Shown: positions 8,313 to 16,905 of the stretch, in pieces | Layout of the letters: every line of letters starts with the position of its first letter | Numbering within the stretch: position 1 is the first letter of the stretch | NCBI RefSeq assembly: GCF_001618425.1 | Contig: NZ_BDCU01000016.1 | Location: 1-64,000 of the forward strand | Reading direction: 5' to 3' | DNA: 64,000 bases | Source: Nocardia fusca NBRC 14340 | GTDB lineage: Bacteria > Actinomycetota > Actinomycetes > Mycobacteriales > Mycobacteriaceae | Notes under the pieces: model-generated | What the model saw: the letters and a program-made list of their open reading frames with translations, nothing else | What the model was told of the DNA's origin: nothing | Database searches by the model: none | Position numbers and translations under genes: made by a program

Positions 8313-11138
8313 ATGCGGTGGCTGAGCGGAGCGATCGTCGCCGGCGGCGCCGGGATGGCCGGGTGGGGATGGTGGCTCGGACAGCGGCAGGGGCTTGTCT
8401 TCAGGTTGAACCCGGAAAGTAGCGCATCGAAGTCACTGACGACCAATGGCACCGGTCAATACCTATACCCCCTGGTGTCATTGGCCATCATGCTGCTGAT
8501 AGCAGGATCGCTCCAGCGGCGCCGGGAGGACATCCGCATCGGCTGGGCGGCCTGGCGGGAGCATCCGGTGGCACTTTCCCTCGGAGCGCTCGTCTGGGCT
8601 GCCGCGCCTTGGTGTTGTTTGCTGCTCGGCCTGCTTCTTCGCGACTGGGCGGGAGGCGTGCCGGCGGGTCGTCATCTGTCCCGTTGGCTGCTGGCCGACC
8701 GGCCGTTCTTCTGGTTCATCGGCGTACTGTGCACGGTTCTGTCCGTTCACCTCATCGCGGCCGGTCCCTGGCTGACGGACTATCTCTGCCGTGTGCTGCG
8801 CTACCAGCGTCGGTTCCGGCGACTGCAGCGACAGGGAAAGCAGGAAACGCTGGCGCGGGAGGTCCTGAAGCTCGGCGAAGAGATCGCCGAGCGGCCGTAT
8901 CGCGAACAGATACTGATCGGCCTGCTGCTGCGCATCGATGCCGGCGGCCCCCACCACGAACTCTGGGACAGCGTGCTACGCACGGTGTCCCGCATGCCGC
9001 GGCTGGACGAGCCGGGCCGGCTGTTCCGGCTCAGCCCACTGTGGAAAGTACAGGTGAGAATGCGTCTGGTCCTTGCCGAGGCTCTGATGAGTGAGTATCA
9101 CCGCACCCAGGCAAGTCCGCACTTGGACACGGCCTTGCGGATCCTGGAGGGGCTCCACCGCTGCCCTCCGGTGCTTGCCGGACGCGCTGCGCGTGCCGGG
9201 ATCGCGCTGACCCTCGCGTGGGCTCTGGGGTTGCGCCACACACGAAACCCCGGCGCCGACGCCGGAGGCCTGGGCCGGGCCCTCGCCCTGGCAGAGCAGG
9301 CCGCCATCGTGCTCCCGGCGGAGGCGGCGGGCGGGGTGGTCGGCCGGCTTCTGGTCAAGCAGTACGAGCGGCAAGCGGACGTGGCCACGCTGTCCCGCGC
9401 AATCGACGCACTCCGGTCGGCCGGCCCGTCATCCGCACTGATCTGGGCACTGGTGCTCCGGCACCGGACAGCTGCGAATGGCAGCGACCTGATGGAGGCC
9501 GGTGCTATCGCCCGGGACTTGGCCGCCGAAGCTCCGGACGGCGAGGAGGGGCTGTTCGTGCTGCTGTTCACGGCGATCCAGTCGCCGGCGTGGCGATTCG
9601 GATCGGAGCGTGCTCTGGTGGTGGACCTGCTGGACGTGCTGGACGCCCTGCCGACGGTCTCCTTTCCGCTGAACGCGGTGACCGCCATGTGCAGAGCCGC
9701 TCTCGCCCTGGACGAAGACCACGAGATGGCCCTCTCCTGGTACGAGCGGGCCCTGATGCTGACCGAACAGTCCGCCTCCCTCGGGCTGAGCCTCCATGAC
9801 CGGAAGGTTGTGCTCGGCACCGGAGTCCTGTCTCCTCCTTCGGTCGCGGATATCGCCCTGTCCATGGGCCAAGCCGGGCGGGCCGTGGAGTTGCTGGAAC
9901 TGAGCCGGACCGTCATCTGGGCGCAGACCCGCCGGTTGCGTCGTATCGGGCCGCCGCTCGGCGTGCCGGCACGGCTGACAGAGCTCCGCAGCGAGCTGGA
10001 CAACCCACGCTATCCCGGGCCGGGAAGCCGCGATCTGCTGTCCGGGCACCGCGCGGCCAGGGCTCGTGCCGAGCTGGCCGCCGAATGGGAGAGTCTGACC
10101 GCCGAGCACGATTCCGGCCGGCGCATGGGCTTCTCCGAGCTCCGGGAGGCGGCCCACGGTGGGCCCGTCGTCATCGTCAACATCAGCGATACTGGCTGCG
10201 CCGCAGTGGTCGTGCTGGCCGATCGTGATCCCGTACACATAGGACTTCCCCTCGCGGACCACGCCGAGCTGGCCGCCCGGGCGGGGGGCCTGCTCGTCGC
10301 CACCATCCGGGGCATGAACGCCCGCGCTCTCGCCCGCCTTCTCTGGGACACCATCGCTGCCCCCGTGTTAGAGGTGGTCGAGCCGTATCTCGGCCCGGAC
10401 CGCCGGGTGTGGTGGTGCCCGACCGGCCCCTTGTCCGCCGTTCCCCTGCATTTGGCCGGTCATCACGATCAGAAGAACGGCCCCGCGCTGATCGACCACG
10501 TCGTCTCCTCTTATACGCCCAGCCTGTGGGCGCTGCGGGACGCCCGCCGGACCGGGCCGGATGTCGTGGTTCCCACCCGGCCCTCGACGATGCTGGTCGC
10601 CTCGCTGCGCGAGACCCCCGGCATGCCCGAACTCGAGCACGCCGAAGAAGAGGCGGCGATCGTCTCGTCCCGATTCCCGGCGGTCAGAGCGTTGGGCGAG
10701 CAAGAGGTCACTGTCGCCGCGATACGAGCCGCGCTGCACGACCACCCGTGGGTACACATCGCCTGCCACGGCGATGAGAACGGGCTTGTTCTGCACGACG
10801 GACATCTCGGCCTGGACGAACTGGCGGATATGAAACCGACCGGTGAGCGGCTGGCGTTCCTGTCGGCCTGTGTCTCGGCGCTCCCGGACGCCCGGGCCGT
10901 GGACGAGGTGCTCCATCCGGCCGCCGCGTTCCACCTGAACGGCTTCTCCCACGTGATCGGGACCATGTGGCAGATCAACAGCGCGGACGGGCCTACAGTC
11001 GCGGACGACTTCTACCGCATGCTGCTGGCCGAGAGATGCGGCCCCGCTCTGGCACTCCACCATGCCCAGCATCGGCTCCGCGAAGGATTCCGGGCCGACC
11101 CCGCGCGCTGGGCCCCGTTCGTGCATATCGGTCCCTGA
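8313..11138 (+). CDS. Membrane-anchored CHAT (caspase-like) protease with helical repeats
   Basis: This 941-residue protein has three parts. Residues 5-22, 50-67, 86-109 and 131-151 are hydrophobic membrane segments. Residues about 170-600 form helical repeats resembling TPRs. The last 300 residues are a CHAT domain, a caspase-like cysteine peptidase. The catalytic dyad is present: His819 in VHIACHG and Cys853 in AFLSACVSA; the conserved IGTMWQI strand and FYRMLLAE helix follow. CHAT domains act in prokaryotic conflict and programmed death, usually cleaving a partner after a sensor is triggered. I place the start at the ATG at 8313 because the earlier in-frame ATG (8208) precedes non-coding-looking codons. 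A CATACT box at 8300-8305 would give a nearly leaderless mRNA. The gene heads a three-gene operon. Confidence 0.85.
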   Translation: MRWLSGAIVAGGAGMAGWGWWLGQRQGLVFRLNPESSASKSLTTNGTGQYLYPLVSLAIMLLIAGSLQRRREDIRIGWAAWREHPVALSLGALVWAAAPWCCLLLGLLLRDWAGGVPAGRHLSRWLLADRPFFWFIGVLCTVLSVHLIAAGPWLTDYLCRVLRYQRRFRRLQRQGKQETLAREVLKLGEEIAERPYREQILIGLLLRIDAGGPHHELWDSVLRTVSRMPRLDEPGRLFRLSPLWKVQVRMRLVLAEALMSEYHRTQASPHLDTALRILEGLHRCPPVLAGRAARAGIALTLAWALGLRHTRNPGADAGGLGRALALAEQAAIVLPAEAAGGVVGRLLVKQYERQADVATLSRAIDALRSAGPSSALIWALVLRHRTAANGSDLMEAGAIARDLAAEAPDGEEGLFVLLFTAIQSPAWRFGSERALVVDLLDVLDALPTVSFPLNAVTAMCRAALALDEDHEMALSWYERALMLTEQSASLGLSLHDRKVVLGTGVLSPPSVADIALSMGQAGRAVELLELSRTVIWAQTRRLRRIGPPLGVPARLTELRSELDNPRYPGPGSRDLLSGHRAARARAELAAEWESLTAEHDSGRRMGFSELREAAHGGPVVIVNISDTGCAAVVVLADRDPVHIGLPLADHAELAARAGGLLVATIRGMNARALARLLWDTIAAPVLEVVEPYLGPDRRVWWCPTGPLSAVPLHLAGHHDQKNGPALIDHVVSSYTPSLWALRDARRTGPDVVVPTRPSTMLVASLRETPGMPELEHAEEEAAIVSSRFPAVRALGEQEVTVAAIRAALHDHPWVHIACHGDENGLVLHDGHLGLDELADMKPTGERLAFLSACVSALPDARAVDEVLHPAAAFHLNGFSHVIGTMWQINSADGPTVADDFYRMLLAERCGPALALHHAQHRLREGFRADPARWAPFVHIGP

Positions 11139-11167
11139 AATGGCCAGTGCTGGTGCACAGTTGGCAC

Positions 11168-11602
11168 ATGCCCTCCTTTTTCCGACGACGTGCCCGCCAG
11201 AACGAAGCCGCTCCGGCTCCGTCGCAGCCTCCGGAATCGAGTGCGCCGCCGCAGGACCCCACGCTGGCTCATGCCTGGTTCTGCGAGCGACTGCCGCACT
11301 TGCGCGCCGAAGCGGACAAGTACGGCTGGCGCCGGGAGCTGGAAGGCCAGGTGACGGCTGTACGGGACGGGCGACCTGCCGACGAGGCGCTCGCGGCACT
11401 GCTGCTGGACTCGTCCGGCACCGTTCGTGGTACCGAAGAGGTGCCCCTCCGAGACGTGTGGGACCCGAATCCGATCGGGCAACGCTTCCATTGCCCGCGT
11501 GTCCTGTGCCCACCACGTGGTCGCGGCCAGGACGCGCGCGAGCCGTGGTGTCACCTCGAAGACCGACCGTTACAGCCCACCACCTACCGACTCGACCCCT
11601 AG
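11168..11602 (+). CDS. Small CHAT-associated protein with C-terminal Cys motif
   Basis: This 144-residue protein starts at the ATG at 11168, 29 bases after the CHAT stop. The N-terminus is basic and Pro/Gln-rich and probably disordered (FFRRRARQNE). The middle is helical (LAHAWFCERLPHLRAEADK). The C-terminus holds FHCPRVLCPPRGRG then PWCHLEDRPL, a Cys-rich knuckle that could bind zinc. It is sandwiched between the CHAT protease and a membrane protein in an evident operon, so it is a candidate adaptor, substrate or effector-associated component. I do not recognise a named family. Confidence 0.65.
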   Translation: MPSFFRRRARQNEAAPAPSQPPESSAPPQDPTLAHAWFCERLPHLRAEADKYGWRRELEGQVTAVRDGRPADEALAALLLDSSGTVRGTEEVPLRDVWDPNPIGQRFHCPRVLCPPRGRGQDAREPWCHLEDRPLQPTTYRLDP

Positions 11603-11607
11603 GTGTA

Positions 11608-12474
11608 ATGACCATGGACGCCCTTCTCACCGGTCTGGGGGCCAAATTCGCCGAGCGGTGGATCACCCTGCTCGCACTACCCGGCCTGCTCTTTGCGCTC
11701 ACGCTGACGCTGTCCTGGTGGCTGCACCCGCTCGGCGCGGCGCATGCCCTCGACCCGGCCCTGCTCAGTGACCGCCTGGACCAGGCGCCGCCACGGTGGC
11801 CGGCAAATACTTCGCACCGGGTGGTGCTCGCCGCGCTGGTGACGCTTAGCGCGGCGGCCTCGGCCGGCGCCGCTGCGGAATTGAGCCGTGCCATCGCACA
11901 ACTGTGGCTGGGACGCGGTGTGCTGAGCGGCAAGATGCTGGGCGTTTTCCGCCGCCGACGCATCCGGCAGGCCCAGAACGCGGCCCCGCCGAACCATCGG
12001 GCCGGTTACCTCCCCGACCGGGCGACCCGCATCGGAGACCACCTGCGACTCGCCGAGAAGCGGGTGGACGCCCAGTACCGGGTGGCGCTGATCCGGATCT
12101 GGCCTCGATTGTGGCAACTGTGCGACGACAGTCAACGCAGCCCCGTCCAGCTTGCCTGGGACCGGTACACCACAGCCTCGGTGCGGGCGGCATGGTCCCT
12201 CGGCTACCTGGCGCTGGGCCTCCTGTGGTGGCCGACCGCCATCGTCGGAGTCACCCTCTACCTTTCGGCCTGGGCCGCCGCCCGCCGCGCGGCCGCCGAA
12301 CTCGGCCTCCTCGTCGAGGCACTGACCGACGTCAAACTTCCGGAACTGGCTTCTGCCCTGGGAGTGCCTCTGCCACACGGCCGGCTCACCCAGGCCGACA
12401 GCCACGCCGTCGAAAGCATCCTGGACAAGGGCACGTACCTCCCCGGGCCCTCGGATACCGGCGATCGTCGATGA
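11608..12474 (+). CDS. Multi-pass membrane protein of the CHAT operon
   Basis: This 288-residue protein starts at the ATG at 11608, five bases after the previous stop. Hydrophobic segments lie near residues 18-38, 68-92 and a long pair at about 190-230 (LGYLALGLLWWPTAIVGVTL). Between them is a cytoplasmic-looking basic loop (VFRRRRIRQAQ; RLAEKRVDAQYRVALIRIWP) and a long helix. No transporter motif is visible. Position and spacing make it part of the CHAT operon, perhaps the membrane partner or the membrane-damaging arm of the system; that role is inference. A downstream hairpin at 12491-12515 may end the operon. Confidence 0.7.
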   Translation: MTMDALLTGLGAKFAERWITLLALPGLLFALTLTLSWWLHPLGAAHALDPALLSDRLDQAPPRWPANTSHRVVLAALVTLSAAASAGAAAELSRAIAQLWLGRGVLSGKMLGVFRRRRIRQAQNAAPPNHRAGYLPDRATRIGDHLRLAEKRVDAQYRVALIRIWPRLWQLCDDSQRSPVQLAWDRYTTASVRAAWSLGYLALGLLWWPTAIVGVTLYLSAWAAARRAAAELGLLVEALTDVKLPELASALGVPLPHGRLTQADSHAVESILDKGTYLPGPSDTGDRR

Positions 12475-12490
12475 GACCGGATAGCGGCGA

Positions 12491-12515
12491 CGGCCGCCGA
12501 CCTGAAAAGCGGCCG
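12491..12515. terminator. Possible hairpin after CHAT operon
   Basis: CGGCCGC (12491-12497) and GCGGCCG (12509-12515) form a 7-bp stem with an 11-base loop containing AAAA, 16 bases past the stop of the membrane protein. It is a modest candidate terminator; there is no T-tract. Confidence 0.35.
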
Positions 12516-12699
12516 CCGACAGCAACCAGGACCACCGGTCGACACCGGTTCGAGGCAGACGGCGTATGCCGCGATTCTGAAACTCACCCACTGGACCTTA
12601 TTCCGCTGTCGGGCCTTCCTGGTGACGCGAGGAATGCTGCGGCGACCGGCCTCGATTCGCCGGGGCAGCTGGTTGCCGATCACCCCCGGGAGACAGCGA

Positions 12700-13626
12700 T
12701 CAGGAAACCGACCGGAGGTCCGACACGGTGGGCACGATCGCCGACAGTTCGCGCCATTCCCGCAACGGCACACTGGCCGGATCGGTGCCCACGACCTGCA
12801 GGCAGACATGGTCGGCGCCCGCCGACAGATGTCGGCGCACCCGTTCCTCGATCGCATTCAGATCGCCATATGCCATGATCGCGTCGACCAGCCGGCCGCT
12901 GGGACCGGCGATATCGTCGTCACCGAAACCCAGCCTGCGCAGATTCGCCGCCTGATGCGGGGCGCCGGACGCGTATGCGGCGACATAGGATCGGGCACGC
13001 TCACGAGCGCGACCGATATCGGGGTCGAATACGATCGGTTGCTCCACGCCGAGAAACGACTCCGGGCCCATCACCGCCCTGGCATGAGCCGTATGTTCGA
13101 CCGGAACGAAGTAGGGGTGCGCTCCCCAGGTCCGTTGCGCCGCCAGTGCCAGCATCTTCGGCCCCAGAGCTCCTACCACCCGCCGAACCGGAAGAGCCGG
13201 GACCGGCCCATGCGAGGGCACCGCATCCATCGCGTCCAGATACCCGCCCATCAAAGCCAAGGGCCGGCCACCGGCGGGGATCGTGAATCCACCGGCCGTG
13301 ATCGGCCGGCCCCCGACACGATGTCCTCCGAGCCCCAGGAGATAACGACCGGGGAATGCTTCACCGAGCGCCCGCTCAGCCGTGGCCATCGAGATCGGGT
13401 CCCGCAGTGCGACATTGGCGATTCCCGATGCCACCACGATCCTTCGGGTGGCCGACAGCAACAGCCAGGCCTGCCCGATGGCGTCCCGGCCGAGCCCTTC
13501 GCCATACCAGAGCGCGCCGAAACCCAACTCCTCGATCTCCGCGGCGGCATCGCGCACCGCTGCCGCCGGCTGCCGATCGAAGGCCCACGTCCATACCCCG
13601 ACGACACCGGGGTCCTGTTGATTCAT
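12700..13626 (-). CDS. F420-dependent LLM-class oxidoreductase
   Basis: This 308-residue luciferase-like TIM-barrel enzyme resembles the TIGR03620 subfamily of predicted F420-dependent oxidoreductases. Features are the N-terminal strand GVWTWAF, the ELGFGALWYGEG segment, TRRIVVASGIANVALRDP, the RYLLGLGGHRVGG loop typical of cofactor binding and the C-terminal RHLSAGADHVCLQVVG barrel end. It would transfer a hydride to or from an unknown substrate in the cytoplasm using F420H2 (FMN is the alternative). I start at the ATG at 13626; the open frame extends five codons further. It is divergent from a TetR regulator, with two operator-like palindromes between them, so it is probably the regulator's target. 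Confidence 0.85.
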   Translation of the reverse strand: MNQQDPGVVGVWTWAFDRQPAAAVRDAAAEIEELGFGALWYGEGLGRDAIGQAWLLLSATRRIVVASGIANVALRDPISMATAERALGEAFPGRYLLGLGGHRVGGRPITAGGFTIPAGGRPLALMGGYLDAMDAVPSHGPVPALPVRRVVGALGPKMLALAAQRTWGAHPYFVPVEHTAHARAVMGPESFLGVEQPIVFDPDIGRARERARSYVAAYASGAPHQAANLRRLGFGDDDIAGPSGRLVDAIMAYGDLNAIEERVRRHLSAGADHVCLQVVGTDPASVPLREWRELSAIVPTVSDLRSVS

Positions 13627-13648
13627 CCGATCCTCCAGCACTCGTAAC

Positions 13649-13697
13649 GGAGAGGTTCTCCGGTACTACCCGGATACAATATGGAGAACTTCTCCGG
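13649..13697. promoter_or_regulatory. Duplicated TetR-type operator
   Basis: Two near-identical palindromes, GGAGAGGTTCTCCGG (13649-13663) and GGAGAACTTCTCCGG (13683-13697), are spaced 34 bp apart start to start, about three helical turns. They fill the divergent promoter region of the oxidoreductase and TetR genes. The second overlaps an in-frame ATG at 13681 that could otherwise be taken as the TetR start. This suggests cooperative binding and autoregulation. Confidence 0.75.
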
Positions 13698-13713
13698 TTC
13701 ACAAGAGGTATTG

Positions 13714-14340
13714 ATGAGATCGCACGCGCGGCGCAACTACGACCAGATCTTGCAGGCAGCGACCGTGGTGTTCGCCGACTCCGGCCCCGACGCATCCCTC
13801 AACGAGATCGCCCGCCGGGCGGGTGTGGGGCCGGGAACTCTGTACCGGCACTTCCCGAATCGCCAGTCTCTGCAGGCTGCCGTGTTGCGAGAACGCGTCG
13901 AGAATCTGTGCGGGGAGGGCGCCGATCTCCTGCGCCTGCCCGACGCCGGCATCGCCCTGGTGCGGTGGTTGTATTTGCTACTACTGCACGCCCGTAGCGA
14001 TAAAGGGCTCGGAGCGGCGGCACTCACCGGCAGCACCGATCAGAGCGCGCAGTGCCGGACAGCCATCGTGGAAACAGCCGCCCACTTGGTCGCGCGCGCA
14101 AAGGACAGCGGCACAGTCCGAAGTGACACCTCCGCCGACGACCTCGTACACCTGGTAGCCGGCATAGGCCTGGCCACCGAGTACCAGCCCGACTCCGCCC
14201 GGGCCGAACGGCTCCTCGACACCGTGCTCAGAGGAATCGGCATGGTGGAGATACCGGGCCAGGGAATCGGGTCTCGACGGCAGGCAGGAGCGGCTATCGA
14301 GCCGCCTGCATGCGGCTCAGCGCCGCGAGTGCCGCGGTGA
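13714..14340 (+). CDS. TetR family transcriptional regulator
   Basis: A 208-residue repressor with an N-terminal TetR helix-turn-helix (YDQILQAATVVFADSG; LNEIARRAGVGPGTLYRHF) and an all-helical ligand domain resembling those paired with redox enzymes. The start is the ATG at 13714, which has AGAGG five bases upstream; the upstream ATG at 13681 lies inside an operator palindrome and lacks a binding site. The likely target is the divergent F420-type oxidoreductase gene, and itself. The C-terminal 30 residues are Gly/Arg/Pro-rich and overlap, on the opposite strand, the 3' end of the DUF4259 gene by 47 bases, suggesting read-through into an added tail. Confidence 0.9.
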   Translation: MRSHARRNYDQILQAATVVFADSGPDASLNEIARRAGVGPGTLYRHFPNRQSLQAAVLRERVENLCGEGADLLRLPDAGIALVRWLYLLLLHARSDKGLGAAALTGSTDQSAQCRTAIVETAAHLVARAKDSGTVRSDTSADDLVHLVAGIGLATEYQPDSARAERLLDTVLRGIGMVEIPGQGIGSRRQAGAAIEPPACGSAPRVPR

Positions 14341-14722
14341 GGTGCTCGATGTGGCGTGGGTCGCTCGACCGCAACTCCAGGAACTCGCGATCCTCGCCCG
14401 CATCACGCAGCTGTGTCAGCCACGTGACCAGCGCGGCAGTGCCCGCGGGGGTCGGGACGAAGAGGGTCCCGCCGCACGCCGGGTCCGCGAGCTGTGCGGT
14501 GTCTCCGGTGAGGATCTCGGCGAGCGCCAGGGCCGTCACGTCGTACAAATACTCGTCTTCGGTGGGATCGCCGCCGAGCAACCCCGCCGTGCGGGCGGCG
14601 TTCACCAGTTCGTCGGCCGTGACCTGATCCCGGCCCTCGGACATCTCCTCGACCAGGGCCAGCACTTCCAGACCCTCGTCGCTCTGCAGCGCCTTGACGC
14701 CCCATGCACCCACAGCCCTCAC
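14294..14722 (-). CDS. DUF4259 domain protein
   Basis: This 142-residue protein begins with GAWGVKALQSDEGLEVL, the hallmark start of DUF4259 proteins, whose usual form is GAWGxGxFxNDxALD. Helices rich in Ala and Leu follow (LTADELVNAAR-like and ALALAEILTG) and the C-terminus ends in a helix LTAALAALSRMQ. The function of the family is unknown; members are often found near toxin or immunity genes, though no polymorphic toxin is visible here. It is convergent with, and overlaps, the TetR gene. Two extra residues precede the canonical Gly-Ala-Trp, so the start is slightly uncertain. Confidence 0.75.
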   Translation of the reverse strand: MRAVGAWGVKALQSDEGLEVLALVEEMSEGRDQVTADELVNAARTAGLLGGDPTEDEYLYDVTALALAEILTGDTAQLADPACGGTLFVPTPAGTAALVTWLTQLRDAGEDREFLELRSSDPRHIEHLTAALAALSRMQAAR

Positions 14723-14877
14723 TCCAGCGACGGCCTCGGGCGGTCATCGCCCGCTCACACCGCCGACACCCGGCACGACGCCCACGCAGGTTTTCCTCCC
14801 GGCGAACGCCGCCGGCCCCGCGCCATGGCCGGGCCGCAGACGGCCCGGATCGGGCAGCAGCGGCGAACTGTCGGCGG

Positions 14878-16401
14878 TCACTGCGACGCGGGCGGGATAC
14901 TCTGCTCGTACCGGAAGACGTTGCCGGGGTCGTACTTCGCCTTGATCCTCCGCAGCCGCTCGAAACGCTGCCTCCCCCAGTAGGCGGTCTCCCACTGCTG
15001 CATTCCGACGTTCGGCACGTTGACGTAGGCGCCATCCACGTAGGGCCGTAGTGCCTGGCTGAACTCAGCTGTCCAGGCCTGGGCCTGCGAGGTCAGCGGG
15101 TTGCCGACGCCTGGTTGCGCCGAACGGGTGCCCCAGCCTGCGCCGATCTCGCCGTAGAACAGCGCGTCGCGATGCGCGAACGCCGTGCCGCCGGGGGGCT
15201 CCCTCCGGATCGCCCCACCGAAGGCATCGACGAAGTAGTTGCTCTGCTCGGTGGGAGCGTTTCGCATGAAGTCGCCGATGATGTCGATCGCCTTCTCCGG
15301 GAAAAGCTCTTTGACGAACTGCGAGAAGAACTTCCAGTTCGCGGGCTCTTGTTCGAGCGGGAGCTGGGCTCCCGCGAAGATATCGCCCCAGTTACCGACC
15401 TGCACCGTGACATCGGGCGTGCCGGCCGACAGGATCGGAGCCAGCATCTCTGTGGCCTGTGCCGCCGCCCCCTCCACAAGCCACGCGGACAGCAGGATCT
15501 GAGATTTGCGGACCTCGAGCTCCGATCCCAGACGGCTGTCGGCGGCCGGTACCGTGCGCTGCCATCCCTCGAAGATCCGGTGCAGGTCACCGAGTCCGTC
15601 CCATGTCGCCTGCACATAGGCGAGAGACGCGAGCGGATACACCTGGTAGGTGAGTTGTGTGACGATCCCGAAGTTGCCGTTTCCCGCCCCGCGCAGCGCC
15701 CAGAGCAGGTCCGAGTGGTGCTCCGAGTCCGCGTTGATCACCTCGGCGCAGTCGTGACCCGCCGGAACGACGATTTCGGCTGCCATCAGGCTGTCGCAGG
15801 CCATGCCGAGCCGGCGATTGAGGGGCCCGAGGCCACCACCGAGTGTCGCACCGCACACGCTGACGCTGCCCTCACTTCCGGTCGTGACCGCAAGGTCGTG
15901 CTTCGCGAGCGTCGTCACCGCTTCCAGCTGGGTCAGCCCGGCGCCGACCGTCACGAGGCGAGCGCCGGGGTCGATCCGGACCGACTTCAACCGGCTGACG
16001 TCGATCACGATGCCGTTGTCGACGTTCGACCAGCCTTCGAGGGCGTGGCGGCCGCTGCGCACCCGCAGCGCGACGTTGTGCTGCCGCGCCCACGTGAGTG
16101 CGTTCACCACGTCCTGGGTTTGCTGTGCGAAGACGATGGCCAGCGGATAGTGGGAAAAGAGCTGGTCCCAGCCGAGTCGCGCCTCCGTGTACGCCGCGTC
16201 ACCGGGGCGGACGATGTGGCCGGTCAGCGTCGCGGGCGGACACCCCGAGCTGTTACCCGAGTGGCCCGCGGACACAACTCCCGGGGCGCTCGTGCTCGTG
16301 GTCTCCGGGGCGTCCGCGGCCGTGAGGCCCGCAACACCGATCGCTCCGACGCCGACGGTGGCCGATGTCCTGAGCAGGTCACGGCGAGAAAGTTCGTTCA
16401 A
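14878..16401 (-). CDS. Tat-exported FAD-linked oxidase (BBE family)
   Basis: This 507-residue oxidoreductase has an N-terminal twin-arginine signal (SRRDLLRTS, then a hydrophobic Ala/Gly stretch) and is therefore probably exported folded. A PCMH-type FAD-binding domain covers roughly residues 60-260, with SGRHALEGWSN providing His119, the usual 8-alpha-histidyl FAD attachment, and CGATLGGGLGPL in the pyrophosphate loop. The C-terminus (YWGRQRFERLRRIKAKYDPGNVFRYEQSI) is the berberine-bridge-enzyme domain. The second covalent Cys of bicovalent members is not in its usual position, so a mono-covalent flavin is likely. Substrates in the family include sugars and secondary metabolites; this one is unknown. 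It may serve the nearby terpene locus, but it is separated by 500 bp and lies on the other strand. Confidence 0.88.
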   Translation of the reverse strand: MNELSRRDLLRTSATVGVGAIGVAGLTAADAPETTSTSAPGVVSAGHSGNSSGCPPATLTGHIVRPGDAAYTEARLGWDQLFSHYPLAIVFAQQTQDVVNALTWARQHNVALRVRSGRHALEGWSNVDNGIVIDVSRLKSVRIDPGARLVTVGAGLTQLEAVTTLAKHDLAVTTGSEGSVSVCGATLGGGLGPLNRRLGMACDSLMAAEIVVPAGHDCAEVINADSEHHSDLLWALRGAGNGNFGIVTQLTYQVYPLASLAYVQATWDGLGDLHRIFEGWQRTVPAADSRLGSELEVRKSQILLSAWLVEGAAAQATEMLAPILSAGTPDVTVQVGNWGDIFAGAQLPLEQEPANWKFFSQFVKELFPEKAIDIIGDFMRNAPTEQSNYFVDAFGGAIRREPPGGTAFAHRDALFYGEIGAGWGTRSAQPGVGNPLTSQAQAWTAEFSQALRPYVDGAYVNVPNVGMQQWETAYWGRQRFERLRRIKAKYDPGNVFRYEQSIPPASQ

Positions 16402-16905
16402 GTTCGAATCCTCTCGATCGGGCTACGCAGTGCCCGGCTGCCGAGAGAACTCTTACCCGCCGGCCACCGGGCAGTCCTTTGTGGTCGATCCCCGCACGGT
16501 AACGGGGTGATGTGGCGGGGCCTATCACTTGGGCGGCGGGGCGTCGCCGGTCAGGCCGAGTCGAGGTCGAAGGCTGGATCAGGCACGCGCCGCGCTGGAG
16601 ACGCTTCGTAGTACCCGCGCCGACGTCGACCTGCCGATGTGTCTTTTCTACCTATCCGGCGATCCTCGATTCGTCGGTGGTCAGCGGCTCCGACGTAGCG
16701 GGATCGAGGGGTTCTCGCCGCGTGCGGTCGCGAACCGCGCCACGGAACGCGTGGCGAGCCGACGAGACCCCGGCCGGCCTCCGGCCGGGACTCGGAAGAT
16801 CTAAGACCGGCCTCCGCGCGGTAGGGAGGTCGGTGGAAAGGGTTGCCGTCGGTCGCGGCAGAAACTTTTCTGAGCCGGCCGACACGAACAGAAACGGTGT
16901 CTGCG
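16402..16905. other. Intergenic stretch with GC hairpin
   Basis: About 500 bases between the divergent FAD oxidase and terpene locus. Open frames here read as Arg/Ser-rich non-coding sequence. A perfect inverted repeat CCCGGCCGG/CCGGCCGGG with a three-base loop lies at 16769-16789. Promoters for both flanking genes are expected here; I cannot fix their boxes. Confidence 0.4.

Noticed and set aside
13681..13713. ATG at 13681 as TetR start
   Set aside because: It lies at the edge of an operator palindrome and has no ribosome binding site; the ATG at 13714 does.
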